NCBI RefSeq assembly: GCF_014205835.1
Contig: NZ_JACHCQ010000001.1
Span: 1-64,000 of the forward strand
Length of the DNA: 64,000 nt
Origin: Pedobacter sp. AK013
Lineage (GTDB): Bacteria; Bacteroidota; Bacteroidia; Sphingobacteriales; Sphingobacteriaceae
Direction of reading: 5' to 3'
A program made the position numbers and the translations under genes. Each line of letters begins with the position of its first letter. Position 1 is the stretch's first letter. The notes beneath the pieces are model-generated. The model made no database searches. It saw nothing but the letters and a program-made list of their open reading frames with translations, and was not told the DNA's origin. This document shows, one piece after another, positions 1-7,799 of the stretch.

Positions 1-93
1 TTCAATGCCAAGATCAAAGCTTTTAGGGCAACCTCAAGAGGTGTAAGGGATATTAAATTCTTCTTATTCAGATTGTCGAAAATATATGCTTAA
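1..93 (+). mobile_element. 3' end of a transposase gene (insertion sequence cut by window edge)
   Basis: The first 30 codons are open from base 1 and end at TAA 91-93. The peptide reads FNAKIKAFRATSRGVRDIKF and then a Phe/Leu-rich end closing in KIYA. This closely resembles the C-terminus of Bacteroidetes DDE transposases of the ISAon1 type, where an ESFNAKIK..GVR..FFLFRL block carries the last catalytic Glu just upstream. That family name is from memory and rests on a short tail. The rest of the gene lies outside the window. An eight-C run follows at 109-116 and may be near the element's terminus, but no terminal repeat can be proven with one end missing. Confidence 0.7.
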
Positions 94-538
94 AACATCC
101 CCCCCCAACTTTTCCGCTTGATCCTTAAAAAGCATATTCACAAACCAATATTATACTTTCAACACCGATTTTTTTTACTGAAACAGAAATAAAATCTGCC
201 AACAATAAAATCCCGAAAGAATTAGCTGTAAACTTTAACATTCCATCACTCACTAAACAAGGCACCATCATCAATTACTTACAGGCGCTCGCCAGAAACT
301 ATTTATTGATAAAAACACAATAGAAAAGAGCAATCGGCAGAATCAAATTCATTCGTAAAAATTATCAGCTTATCTATTAACGAAACAAAATAGCACAACC
401 CCAAACAGCTATCTTATAGTAACACACTAAAAATCAGCAAGATTAATGATAAAATCAATCAAATTTTCACGTTGACAACTATCAAAAACAGTAAAATTAC
501 GTAGTATTTATACTGCATTTTAATTTATTTTTGTCAAA
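94..538. other. AT-rich non-coding stretch
   Basis: No open frame of useful length or recognisable RNA is seen here. The left part is probably the end of the insertion sequence, and the right part is the leader of the next gene. TATTTTTG at 526-533 fits the Bacteroidetes -7 element TAnnTTTG, but no matching TTG is found 19 bases upstream. Confidence 0.5.
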
Positions 539-952
539 ATAAAGAAGGCACTTTTATTATTTTGTATTTGCTTATTATGTTGTCCTGTGCAAAAATTAAT
601 GGCGCAACCTACTATTACTGGCTGTGTGGTACCACTCGGACAACTGGTTTATACCCAAACAAGTAGAAATGGCGACGTGACATTATTTAATGGATCACCT
701 TCCGTAGATTTGTCAGGGCAGTGCTACTCTAGTTCTACTGCCGGAACGCCCTGCACCATTTGCATGAACGGACTTAATAATGGAGGTAATTGCCCACCAG
801 GTAGTGGTAACCCCACGGCAGGAACCATAAAAACTTTCACCATACTGGATTGTCCCCTAGACAATTCTCTTTTTCTATTGGTTTTATGTTTAGGTGGATT
901 GAGCTTTTTCTTTTTACGCAAAAAGAACCTTAGTTTGTATGCTGCAGCCTAA
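539..952 (+). CDS. Small secreted surface protein with C-terminal sorting-like tail; non-canonical or lost start codon
   Basis: The first usual start in this frame is GTG at 587, but the frame is open upstream, and codons 542-586 encode KKALLLFCICLLCCP. Together with the following VQKLMAQ this forms a textbook signal peptide ending at Ala-Gln. The codon just before KKALLL is ATA (539-541), where ATG is expected; there is no in-frame ATG, GTG or TTG between the stop at 521 and 587. The mature part of about 110 residues is rich in Cys, Gly, Asn and Thr. The C-terminus has a PLDN motif, a hydrophobic segment and a basic RKK tail, like the short exosortase-type sorting signals known in Bacteroidetes. 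No exosortase gene is visible here. It is either a gene using AUA initiation or a start-codon mutant. Confidence 0.55.
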   Translation: MKKALLLFCICLLCCPVQKLMAQPTITGCVVPLGQLVYTQTSRNGDVTLFNGSPSVDLSGQCYSSSTAGTPCTICMNGLNNGGNCPPGSGNPTAGTIKTFTILDCPLDNSLFLLVLCLGGLSFFFLRKKNLSLYAAA

Positions 953-980
953 AGCCGATCAAACATTACATCAAATTAAG

Positions 981-1517
981 CTAAGAACTGCCTAAGCATT
1001 TTTTCCTAATGATAAAATAGCCGGCTCCTGTTATTAAACAAAATGCTGCAATGGATTGAATATGCAAAAAAGGCGCCTGGTACTGCATTGTCCACGAAGA
1101 GAATGAATAACCCCAAGTGTTTAAGATGGTGAAAATATCACTAAAGAAGGTTGCCAACAATACCAATAACCCAAAAGTTAAACGCCAGTATCTGGCTTTC
1201 TGAAAATAGGCGAACCAAAGGCTTTGTGTGGAAAACCAATACACCAATAACAGAAACACCGCAGGAAACCAATATGGACCGGTAAAGCGGTTTACGAATG
1301 CGTACTGAATATAATCTTCGCTAAACCAGTCAGATAATACAATTACAGGAACTTCTAATAAATATACAATACCTACAATTCTGGTCAACCAAATAATGGG
1401 AATATCAAGTATGCTGATAAATTCAGTTTTCCTTAAAAAGAATATCACAATACTCCAGCAAGCATAAATAAATATTTGTTCTTGCAAAATATAGCGCGGA
1501 AAAATTGAATCGATCAT
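981..1517 (-). CDS. Multi-pass membrane protein of unknown function
   Basis: This 178-residue protein has about five hydrophobic segments (roughly residues 14-28, 42-62, 81-100, 111-131 and 152-172), Trp/Phe-rich loops and a basic C-terminus (RKK), so it is an inner-membrane protein. I do not recognise a family. It ends 28 bases from the convergent surface-protein gene. Its start is the ATG at 1517. No catalytic Cys/Arg pattern of an exosortase is seen, so the sorting tail of its neighbour does not assign it a role. Confidence 0.65.
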   Translation of the reverse strand: MIDSIFPRYILQEQIFIYACWSIVIFFLRKTEFISILDIPIIWLTRIVGIVYLLEVPVIVLSDWFSEDYIQYAFVNRFTGPYWFPAVFLLLVYWFSTQSLWFAYFQKARYWRLTFGLLVLLATFFSDIFTILNTWGYSFSSWTMQYQAPFLHIQSIAAFCLITGAGYFIIRKKCLGSS

Positions 1518-1584
1518 TAATGAGGCTTAAATTTAGACCGCACAAATTAAGTCATTTATTTGATACAGACTAATAAGCAAGTGT

Positions 1585-2334
1585 TTAAACCACCTCAATC
1601 CCCAAATTTTTATAAGGTAGCAGAATGGCATTATCAGGATCTGCTTCAGTGATAATCACATCTACATCGTTAACCGGGCAAACATAGTAAGGTTCTACAG
1701 TATTTATTTTTTCGAGTGCAGACAGCGCAATAGTTTTCTGCGCCTGGTTAATCATAATATTGTTCAACTGTGCATCTTCATAAATAATGGAAGTAATGCC
1801 CATGCTATGGTGCAAGCTGCAGATACCCAGCATACAGATATCGGCCCTTACCTTCTTAAAGGTATCGATGGTTTCTTGTCCTATAGTAACAAATGCAGTT
1901 TTTTGCAATCTTCCTCCAGCAAATATCACCTCGGCACTAGGATGATCTTCCAAGATATTGGCTACAGGAAAACTATTGGTAATGATGGTAATCTTTAAAT
2001 CTTTGGGCAATACCGCCGCGAGTGCAACTACCGAAGTACCACCATCAAAAAAAACCACCTGACCATCTTTTAAAAACTGCAAGGCTTTGCTGGCAATGGT
2101 TTGCTTATGTTGCTGATTGTATTTTTCCCTATCTCTATAGTGTTGGGGTATAGGAGAACGGGAAATTGCACCACCCCGAACGGCTCGGAGCAACCCCTGC
2201 GAATCAAGCTCTTTAATGTCGCGGCGCACGGTATCTTCTGATACATTCAGCAAAGCACTTAAGGCATCAAGCCTCACTTTACTGTCTTTATCAAGGGTAT
2301 TAATAATAATCTGTAAGCGCTCTTCTTTTACCAT
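1585..2334 (-). CDS. DeoR-family transcriptional repressor
   Basis: The start is placed at ATG 2334 (MVKEERLQ), giving 249 residues, the usual DeoR length. The open frame runs on upstream, but only through the operator region. An N-terminal winged helix-turn-helix (about residues 1-57, with the NVSEDTVRRDIKELDSQGLL signature) is followed by the sugar-phosphate sensor domain (about 75-235) containing FFDGGTSV and ITNS motifs typical of DeoRC ligand pockets. Proteins of this family repress sugar or nucleoside catabolic genes and are released by a phosphorylated metabolite. The divergent neighbour is a nucleotidase, and three palindromic sites lie between them, so autoregulation and control of that gene are likely. 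The ligand is unknown. Confidence 0.9.
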   Translation of the reverse strand: MVKEERLQIIINTLDKDSKVRLDALSALLNVSEDTVRRDIKELDSQGLLRAVRGGAISRSPIPQHYRDREKYNQQHKQTIASKALQFLKDGQVVFFDGGTSVVALAAVLPKDLKITIITNSFPVANILEDHPSAEVIFAGGRLQKTAFVTIGQETIDTFKKVRADICMLGICSLHHSMGITSIIYEDAQLNNIMINQAQKTIALSALEKINTVEPYYVCPVNDVDVIITEADPDNAILLPYKNLGIEVV

Positions 2335-2339
2335 ATTAC

Positions 2340-2427
2340 TGCAATATATTGCAAATATAGAAATTCTAAAAGAATAAAATTTGCAATATATTGCAATATT
2401 AAATATTTTTGTTGCAAAATATAGCAA
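2340..2427. promoter_or_regulatory. Divergent promoter with three TTGCAA-type palindromic operators
   Basis: Site 1, TGCAATATATTGCA (2340-2353), is a perfect 14-bp palindrome. It overlaps the minus-strand -7 element TATATTTG (2359-2352). Site 2, TTGCAATATATTGCAA (2381-2396), is a perfect 16-bp palindrome that covers a TTG (2381-2383) located 20 bases before the plus-strand -7 element TATTTTTG (2404-2411). Site 3, TTGCAAAATATAGCAA (2412-2427), is an imperfect copy immediately before the nucleotidase ATG. The layout suits repression of both divergent genes by the DeoR protein. Confidence 0.75.
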
Positions 2428-2429
2428 AA

Positions 2430-2981
2430 ATGAAAAAGACCATTGGTATAGATATGGACGGCGTACTGGCCGATATCGAAGATCATATATTACAGGCCTA
2501 TCAGACTGAAACAGGCATTTCGCTTAGGCGGGCAGACATTAGGGGCAAATCGGAAGAAGAACTTTTCCCAGATAGGGCCATAGTAATGAAAATCTGTAAC
2601 AGGAAAGATTTTTTCAGGAATCTGCCAGTGATGGAAGGCGCAGTTGAAACAGTAAGAAAACTCATGAAAGATTATGAGATCTATATTGTTCCGGCAGCCA
2701 TGGAATTTCCTTTATCCCTTTTCGAAAAACACGAATGGCTCGCAGAGCATTTCCCATTCATCAGCTGGAAAAACATTATCTTTTGCGGCGATAAAAGCAT
2801 CATTGATACCCACTATTTAATTGATGATCATTGCAAAAACCTCGATTTCTGCAAAGGCAAACCTTTAATGTTTACCGCATTCCATAATGTAGAGAAAGAC
2901 CATCATCAGCGAATTAACCACTGGAATGAAGTACCGGCTTTATTGAAACAACTGGAAGAAACAGACCTCATGCTGGCTTAA
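2430..2981 (+). CDS. 5'(3')-deoxyribonucleotidase-like HAD phosphatase (NT5C type)
   Basis: The protein has 183 residues from ATG 2430, directly after operator site 3; a longer open frame upstream would run through the promoter. The N-terminus carries IGIDMDGVLAD, the DxDxV-type HAD motif I with nucleophile Asp and general acid Asp. The end of the protein has a conserved LIDDH loop, the HAD motif with paired acids. Size and the DMDGVLAD signature fit the NT5C family, which removes the phosphate from (deoxy)nucleoside monophosphates in the cytosol. A divergent DeoR-type regulator suggests a role in nucleotide salvage or catabolism. The exact substrate cannot be read from the sequence. Confidence 0.82.
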   Translation: MKKTIGIDMDGVLADIEDHILQAYQTETGISLRRADIRGKSEEELFPDRAIVMKICNRKDFFRNLPVMEGAVETVRKLMKDYEIYIVPAAMEFPLSLFEKHEWLAEHFPFISWKNIIFCGDKSIIDTHYLIDDHCKNLDFCKGKPLMFTAFHNVEKDHHQRINHWNEVPALLKQLEETDLMLA

Positions 2982-3003
2982 TGAAAAATAGCATAAACAA
3001 AAA

Positions 3004-3028
3004 AGGGTGTAGCCACTGGCCACACCCT
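3004..3028 (-). terminator. Rho-independent terminator
   Basis: The stem AGGGTGT (3004-3010) with ACACCCT (3022-3028) and an inner GCC/GGC pairing is followed on the minus strand by six T. It lies about 120 bases past the minus-strand gene that ends at 3151, and may also slow plus-strand transcription from the nucleotidase. Confidence 0.7.
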
Positions 3029-3150
3029 CTATCTAAATTAACGCTCTCAACTATGAAGTTGATATAAGGCTCTCACCCCTTATGTCTGCAATATTACCAC
3101 AGAAAGATTAAGATTTGATGAAGATTTGAATATTAACAAATTAAAAACAC

Positions 3151-4509
3151 TTAGTCTCCACCACAACCGCCACAAGTTCCACACGAACTCCCACAAGATG
3201 AACCACATGAAGAATTTCCACCATCAGTCCCATCCCACCTATTTTTGTTGTTATTGTTTATCGCCATAAAAAAAGAAGCATTTAGTGCAGCTGTACCATA
3301 CATAAAGTAATCCCATTGCCAGTCCTTTTCTGCTTTCTGCTTATGTTGTATATTATCTTCGTAAAAATTGGGGATGACCTTTGCACATAACATCAATGAC
3401 AGTTTACGCAGGTAGAAAAAAATAAAAAAAAGCAAAACTACAAGCACAATAACAATCTGTGTTACAGGCTTATCTCTTACAATCCCAGTGATTACTCTTA
3501 TAAATGGAAACATTAATAATAAGGCAAAAACAAGAAAGCTTTTATAAAATAGTTTTCCGAATGCCAGAGATTGATTAAAATGATATTTAAAATTATCTAA
3601 ACTATTACCTACATTTCTGAATATCGGCTTTGATTCTAGTATTCTTAGCAATTTTGGATAATACATCCTTCCAGAATCCTGTAAAGTAGCAACAATCTGC
3701 GCTTGTTCGACAGACTGAACTACAACAGTATTTGAAACCGAAATCATTTGATCAATTATCTTTATTGTACCATTATCAATCAGTTCATTTACAGAACCAC
3801 TAATCACGTTAGATAATCGTTGCGTTTTGAGGTAAACCAGCTCAAAAGGCCTAAGGTGATAAACAAATGAATCCTGATCAAAAGAATGCAATATCCGTTT
3901 AATTTTATTCTTGTTATACAAGTTTAAGATTACATAAGTCGGAAGTGCCACACCAAGAAAACCCAATATAAAAATTGGATTGTCGATTTGCACATAAAGC
4001 GGTTTAAGTAAATAATAAAAGGGAATTATGAGCAGAATAAACATCAATACACCAAATATTGCAAAAAGTCCAGTTTTAAGCTTAACAGGTTTGAGTTTTA
4101 AGCTGGCCAGCATACTATTATATTCCCAGATGCATTTGGGTTGTTGACCAAAGTGATCTAAATAAAGCTTTTTTGTCTGTTCTGTCGCCTGTTTAAACTG
4201 TTCGAATTGTGCCTTATGGTGAGTAGAGGGAACATGCTGAATTGTTTTGCCAAGTAACTTACAAAAATCCTGATAAGATTGAGAGAAAATGAGGTGCTGA
4301 TGCCAAACCACATCAACAATGACAGAAGGAGAAACCATAACATCCGAAATGGCCGCCAGATACATAAACCTTTTATATTCAACAATAGCCTTTTCGGTAA
4401 AGTCTTTGGTCCATCGATTTTCACTAGCCAATCTGATCGAAAAGTTATACTCACCTGATGAATGATCGAAATCAAATTGTTGTACTTCATTCCATAGCGT
4501 TACCTTCAT
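3151..4509 (-). CDS. TIGR04222-like membrane protein with N-terminal GRDP-like domain and Cys/Gly-rich tail
   Basis: The protein has 452 residues. The N-terminal about 130 residues contain VDVVWHQHL, the W-H-x-H hallmark of the glycine-rich-domain-protein-like (GRDP) family. Then come paired transmembrane segments (about 145-190), a soluble stretch, and a second pair (about 320-365). The last 20 or so residues form a tail of CGSSCG and CGGCGG repeats. This arrangement fits the uncharacterised TIGR04222 membrane family. The function is unknown; the Cys-rich tail could bind metal or form disulfides. A 27-residue membrane ORF ends 11 bases upstream. Assignment is from motif resemblance, not from a search. 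Confidence 0.7.
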   Translation of the reverse strand: MKVTLWNEVQQFDFDHSSGEYNFSIRLASENRWTKDFTEKAIVEYKRFMYLAAISDVMVSPSVIVDVVWHQHLIFSQSYQDFCKLLGKTIQHVPSTHHKAQFEQFKQATEQTKKLYLDHFGQQPKCIWEYNSMLASLKLKPVKLKTGLFAIFGVLMFILLIIPFYYLLKPLYVQIDNPIFILGFLGVALPTYVILNLYNKNKIKRILHSFDQDSFVYHLRPFELVYLKTQRLSNVISGSVNELIDNGTIKIIDQMISVSNTVVVQSVEQAQIVATLQDSGRMYYPKLLRILESKPIFRNVGNSLDNFKYHFNQSLAFGKLFYKSFLVFALLLMFPFIRVITGIVRDKPVTQIVIVLVVLLFFIFFYLRKLSLMLCAKVIPNFYEDNIQHKQKAEKDWQWDYFMYGTAALNASFFMAINNNNKNRWDGTDGGNSSCGSSCGSSCGTCGGCGGD

Positions 4510-4520
4510 ACAAGCTTAGG

Positions 4521-4604
4521 TTATTTCTCAAACTTCAGCAGCTTGCCCATCTTCTTCCATTGGCTGGAAAGCAAAATAAATAATAATCCGACTACTATTT
4601 CCAT
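4521..4604 (-). CDS. Tiny single-span membrane peptide ORF upstream of the Cys-rich membrane protein
   Basis: ATG 4604 to TAA 4521 encodes 27 residues: MEIVVGLLFILLSS, a hydrophobic stretch, then a strongly basic QWKKMGKLLKFEK end. The hydrophobic-then-cationic layout is that of small membrane peptides. It stops 11 bases before the next ATG (4509), so the two are likely co-transcribed, perhaps translationally coupled. No family is recognised, and a 27-codon frame can arise by chance. Confidence 0.4.
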   Translation of the reverse strand: MEIVVGLLFILLSSQWKKMGKLLKFEK

Positions 4605-4681
4605 ATCTAAATATAGTATTTAATAAAACTTTAACAAAATCCATTTGATGACAGAGAAGTTTGACTGTAGCCTGAAACAAA

Positions 4682-4709
4682 ATAAGCCTCCCTTAGCAGA
4701 GCGGCTTAT
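4682..4709 (-). terminator. Hairpin, likely terminator of the Crp-family gene
   Basis: ATAAGCC (4682-4688) pairs with GGCTTAT (4703-4709). Read on the minus strand, the stem is followed by TTTTG. It lies about 200 bases after the stop of the upstream minus-strand Crp-family gene. Confidence 0.45.
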
Positions 4710-4912
4710 AAATGTAATCTAAATCGTCCCGTTGATTTAATTCTTACTTAACCAAATTTAAACATAAAAACAGTGTTTGGCATGCTAAATTTAATATTGT
4801 ACAGCATATGTAAAAAAGTGTATAATACTATGTAAACATAGCTTTTCGAATGAGTATTCTTTCACATGAATCGATAAGCTGTTATAAGCACGTAACTAAC
4901 TGAGATTTTTAT

Positions 4913-5524
4913 TCACTGCATCGGCTCTTTCACCAGCTTACTGCGTATGCGGCTAAGTGTTTCTAAACGCATCCCCAAATAACTGGCTATGCACCTTAAA
5001 GGTACTCTGGATATATCTAAAGAATTTAGTTCCAAGAATTTTTCATAACGCCTTTCTGCCGAAGGGATCCGCGCGATTATAGCGCGCTCTGAGGCGGCGT
5101 GATACTGGAGCGCTAAAATTTTGCGGCCAATAACATTCGTTTCCTGGTAATTGGCATAAAGTTTATCAATCAATAAGTGCGGAATCGCAACCAATTCCGA
5201 ATTTTCCAGTGCCTGCAGATATTCAATAGAAGGCTGAATATCTTCGTCTGGATGTTGAATGGCTCCAATAAATTCCTCCCCTAAACTGATCCAAGTGGTA
5301 ATCTCTTTATTACCATCTTTAATAAAACCTCTTACTAAGCCCGATACAACAAAAAAAACATAATCATTATTGTCAATAGGCGATAAAATGTATTTATTCT
5401 TCTTGACCAAAAGCGGTTCTACATTTTTTTCTATTTCCTGGATAAACCCAGGGGTTATTGGGCATAAACTACTGAAATAATTTAATACAGTGTTTATCAA
5501 AAATGCCTTGCGAGATTCGAGCAT
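4913..5524 (-). CDS. Crp/Fnr-family transcriptional regulator
   Basis: The start is ATG 5524 (203 residues); the frame runs two codons further only to a TTG. Residues about 25-130 form a cyclic-nucleotide-binding-like beta-roll (VSGLVRGFIKDGNKEITTWI). The C-terminal part has a compact helix-turn-helix with VPLRCIASYLGMRLETLSRI, the usual recognition-helix pattern of Bacteroidetes Crp-like proteins. The canonical RxA phosphate-binding Arg of cAMP receptors is not evident, so a cyclic nucleotide ligand is not implied. No target gene is adjacent: 317 bases separate it from the PorP gene. Confidence 0.88.
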   Translation of the reverse strand: MLESRKAFLINTVLNYFSSLCPITPGFIQEIEKNVEPLLVKKNKYILSPIDNNDYVFFVVSGLVRGFIKDGNKEITTWISLGEEFIGAIQHPDEDIQPSIEYLQALENSELVAIPHLLIDKLYANYQETNVIGRKILALQYHAASERAIIARIPSAERRYEKFLELNSLDISRVPLRCIASYLGMRLETLSRIRSKLVKEPMQ

Positions 5525-5841
5525 ATACAAATAGGGATAGACTTTAGACCCTTAATAATAGCAAATTCTATTGAAACATAAAAATAAAGTAGATTATCGA
5601 GACACTTTTGCAGTTAAAAAGCTGTTGTAAAGCGATTTTCCTAATGCATTGCGGTATAATTGATCATAATTCTCTTAAATTTGTTTTTGGAGCACAACAT
5701 CTCGGAGCCAATACAAGATAGGTCAAGAGGCTTAAAATGTTCATTTTATTCATTTATCTGTATAAACAAAACTACAGACCAACAACTAATCATAAAGAGT
5801 ACTGCTAGCAGTAAAGCAAAAGAATAATAATAGGATTGTTG
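5525..5841. other. Intergenic stretch without recognisable features
   Basis: About 320 bases lie between the Crp-family start and the PorP stop. I see no open frame worth calling and no clear hairpin with a T run. The promoter of the Crp-family gene must lie near 5525-5600, but no TAnnTTTG match stands out. Confidence 0.5.
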
Positions 5842-6813
5842 TTAAAAATAGCACTTTGGCCTGCGGCTTTTTGCGGTCTGCAAGTAATAGCCAATAGATA
5901 TTTCGTGTGAGCCATAGTCATAGTTACCCAATTTATTTAAACTATAATCGTAACCATAGCCAATCCGAAGATTTTCGCGAATAAAGAACTCAGTAACTAG
6001 TCCGATGGCACTTCTTGCCCTTAAATCGCTTTGTAATGCCGACTTAGGATAAAGTTTGATAGAGGTCCTATATGCAGCACCTAGCCATAGTTTCTCTTTG
6101 ATCATTAAAAAAGCATTAAGATCTAATGAGGTTGGCCCATTCAAATCGTCTTTAATCAAAAAAGTAGGCTTGAACATAAAATCATTGTCGATTGGAAATA
6201 TCATACCAGCCGTTAAATAAAAATGCGGCTTGGAAGTAATACTGAGGAGATTATTATCCCTAAAAACAGGGAGATACTGTGTAAGCAGGTTATTGGCAGA
6301 GAAACCGATAAAAAATTTCTCGTTCGAATAATGTACACCAGCCCTAATATCAGGTACAGTACGGCTTTCATAACCTGCCGGAATCTTATTATCGCCGCTT
6401 TCATTCGGATCTAGCAGATTTCCGTTAAGTCCCATCTGCATCATGCCTATTCCAACACCAAAGGCAAGTACATTGGTTTCGGTACGGTCTAGTTTAATGC
6501 GGTAAGCAAAATTTCCTGATAAGTTTAACGAGTTTTGTGCACCAATTTTATCTTTAGATACCAACAAACCCAAACCTAAACTTTCTTCCTTAACCGCTTC
6601 ATCTACTGATATGGAAAGCGTTTGGGGAGCGCCCTGAATACCCGTCCATTGGGCCCTGACAAAAGCCTGCATATAGAGCTCTTCCTTGTAGCCGGCATAA
6701 GCTGGATTGATATATAAACCATTGAACATGTATTGTCCAAACTGGGCATTCTGCTGGGCAAACAAACAGAGACAGAATAAATTAAATAATGCCGTTAAAA
6801 CTATCTTTTTCAT
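5842..6813 (-). CDS. PorP/SprF family type IX secretion system membrane protein
   Basis: The protein has 323 residues with the signal peptide MKKIVLTALFNLFCLCLFAQ, then the hallmark FGQYMFNGLYINPAYAGYKE start of PorP/SprF proteins, followed by alternating beta strands of an outer-membrane barrel. Family members help type IX secretion substrates reach or stay on the cell surface, each usually paired with a large adhesin encoded upstream. Here it is the last gene of a tight operon of secreted Ig-like proteins (22 bases after the T9SS-sorted gene), so that protein is its probable partner. Confidence 0.93.
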   Translation of the reverse strand: MKKIVLTALFNLFCLCLFAQQNAQFGQYMFNGLYINPAYAGYKEELYMQAFVRAQWTGIQGAPQTLSISVDEAVKEESLGLGLLVSKDKIGAQNSLNLSGNFAYRIKLDRTETNVLAFGVGIGMMQMGLNGNLLDPNESGDNKIPAGYESRTVPDIRAGVHYSNEKFFIGFSANNLLTQYLPVFRDNNLLSITSKPHFYLTAGMIFPIDNDFMFKPTFLIKDDLNGPTSLDLNAFLMIKEKLWLGAAYRTSIKLYPKSALQSDLRARSAIGLVTEFFIRENLRIGYGYDYSLNKLGNYDYGSHEISIGYYLQTAKSRRPKCYF

Positions 6814-6835
6814 ATCCTCACATTTTAACTTTCAT

Positions 6836-7774
6836 TTATCTCATTACAGTTACATAGCCTTTAAATTCCTGCCATTGAGCGCTGGTAGTTTTCACCTTAA
6901 TCACATAGAAATAAGTTCCGTCTACCAAACCGTTCGCTGTCCAATCATTTAAATAGCCTTTCTTTTCATAAACCGTACTTCCCCAGCGGTTAATAATGGT
7001 AAGCTGATTTTCGCTGTAAAGGTCTAATCGCTCGATAAAAAATGTTTCATTCTTTCCATCACCATTTGGCGTAAACACATTTGGAATTTTAAGCCCCGTA
7101 ATTTCCTTGGTATCCACAGAAATGTTGTTTGATGGATCGGGATCTATCTCATCAATCTTAACAGTGGCACTATTTACAACATTACCAGGTTTCATTGACC
7201 TTACATTAATGATCAGTTCAACGAAACTACCATTAGCAAGTGATGGTATAGCCCAGGAAACAGTTTTGGTTTGTTCGTTGTAACTTGCCGTACCAACAAC
7301 AGTAGGATCGACACTTACAAAGGTCAGATTTTCTGGAAGATCGTCTTTTACCTGCAGGTTGGTGGCCATACCCAGCCCGTTATTGCGAACCAATAAATTG
7401 TATTTGAATACCTCCGTATTCATTACCTGCCTGCTTTCTGACCTTTTAACAATAGAAACATCTGCTGATATGGCTGTTTCCATCACCACTTCCATTTCTT
7501 CTGATAAATCAGAGCTACAACCACCTAAACTAAAAGTAATGACAGTATATTTTCCGGCTGAATTAACTACATAATCTTGTGCAGTGGCACCCGCAATAGG
7601 CTCGCCATTCCTGAACCATTGATAAGACGTAGCGCCTGTACCGTTGGCCCTAAGTTTAACAGTAACGCCTGGTTTAAGATTAAGCGTATTGGGATTGTTA
7701 GATTGCGCAAAACATGCCGCTGCAAGAAGCAGCAGCACGCTCAACACAATTATCCCTAGCCTGTTAAACATCAT
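6836..7774 (-). CDS. Secreted Ig-like/DUF11 protein with gliding-motility-type C-terminal (type IX, type B sorting) domain
   Basis: The protein has 312 residues: a signal peptide (to about residue 23, AAACFAQ), an Ig-like unit (SYQWFRNGEPIAGAT, about 50-95), a DUF11-like beta domain (about 105-220, with VRNNGLGMATNLQVKDDLP), and a C-terminal domain beginning IPNVFTPNGDGKNETFFIER. The last block is the CHU_C / gliding motility-associated signature of type B cargo of the type IX secretion system. The protein should be displayed on the cell surface. Spacing of 22 and 25 bases to its neighbours indicates one operon. It is the only secreted Ig-like protein of the operon with a recognisable T9SS sorting domain. 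Confidence 0.9.
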   Translation of the reverse strand: MMFNRLGIIVLSVLLLLAAACFAQSNNPNTLNLKPGVTVKLRANGTGATSYQWFRNGEPIAGATAQDYVVNSAGKYTVITFSLGGCSSDLSEEMEVVMETAISADVSIVKRSESRQVMNTEVFKYNLLVRNNGLGMATNLQVKDDLPENLTFVSVDPTVVGTASYNEQTKTVSWAIPSLANGSFVELIINVRSMKPGNVVNSATVKIDEIDPDPSNNISVDTKEITGLKIPNVFTPNGDGKNETFFIERLDLYSENQLTIINRWGSTVYEKKGYLNDWTANGLVDGTYFYVIKVKTTSAQWQEFKGYVTVMR

Positions 7775-7799
7775 AACGGTTAAACTTTACAATAAAGTT

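Noticed and set aside
109..116. C8 run as a phase-variation tract
   Set aside because: It lies after the transposase stop and outside any open frame, so a length change would not alter a protein.
981..1517. Exosortase partner of the PLDN-tailed surface protein
   Set aside because: It is a five-span membrane protein, but the conserved Cys and Arg/His catalytic pattern of exosortases is not visible; adjacency alone is not evidence.
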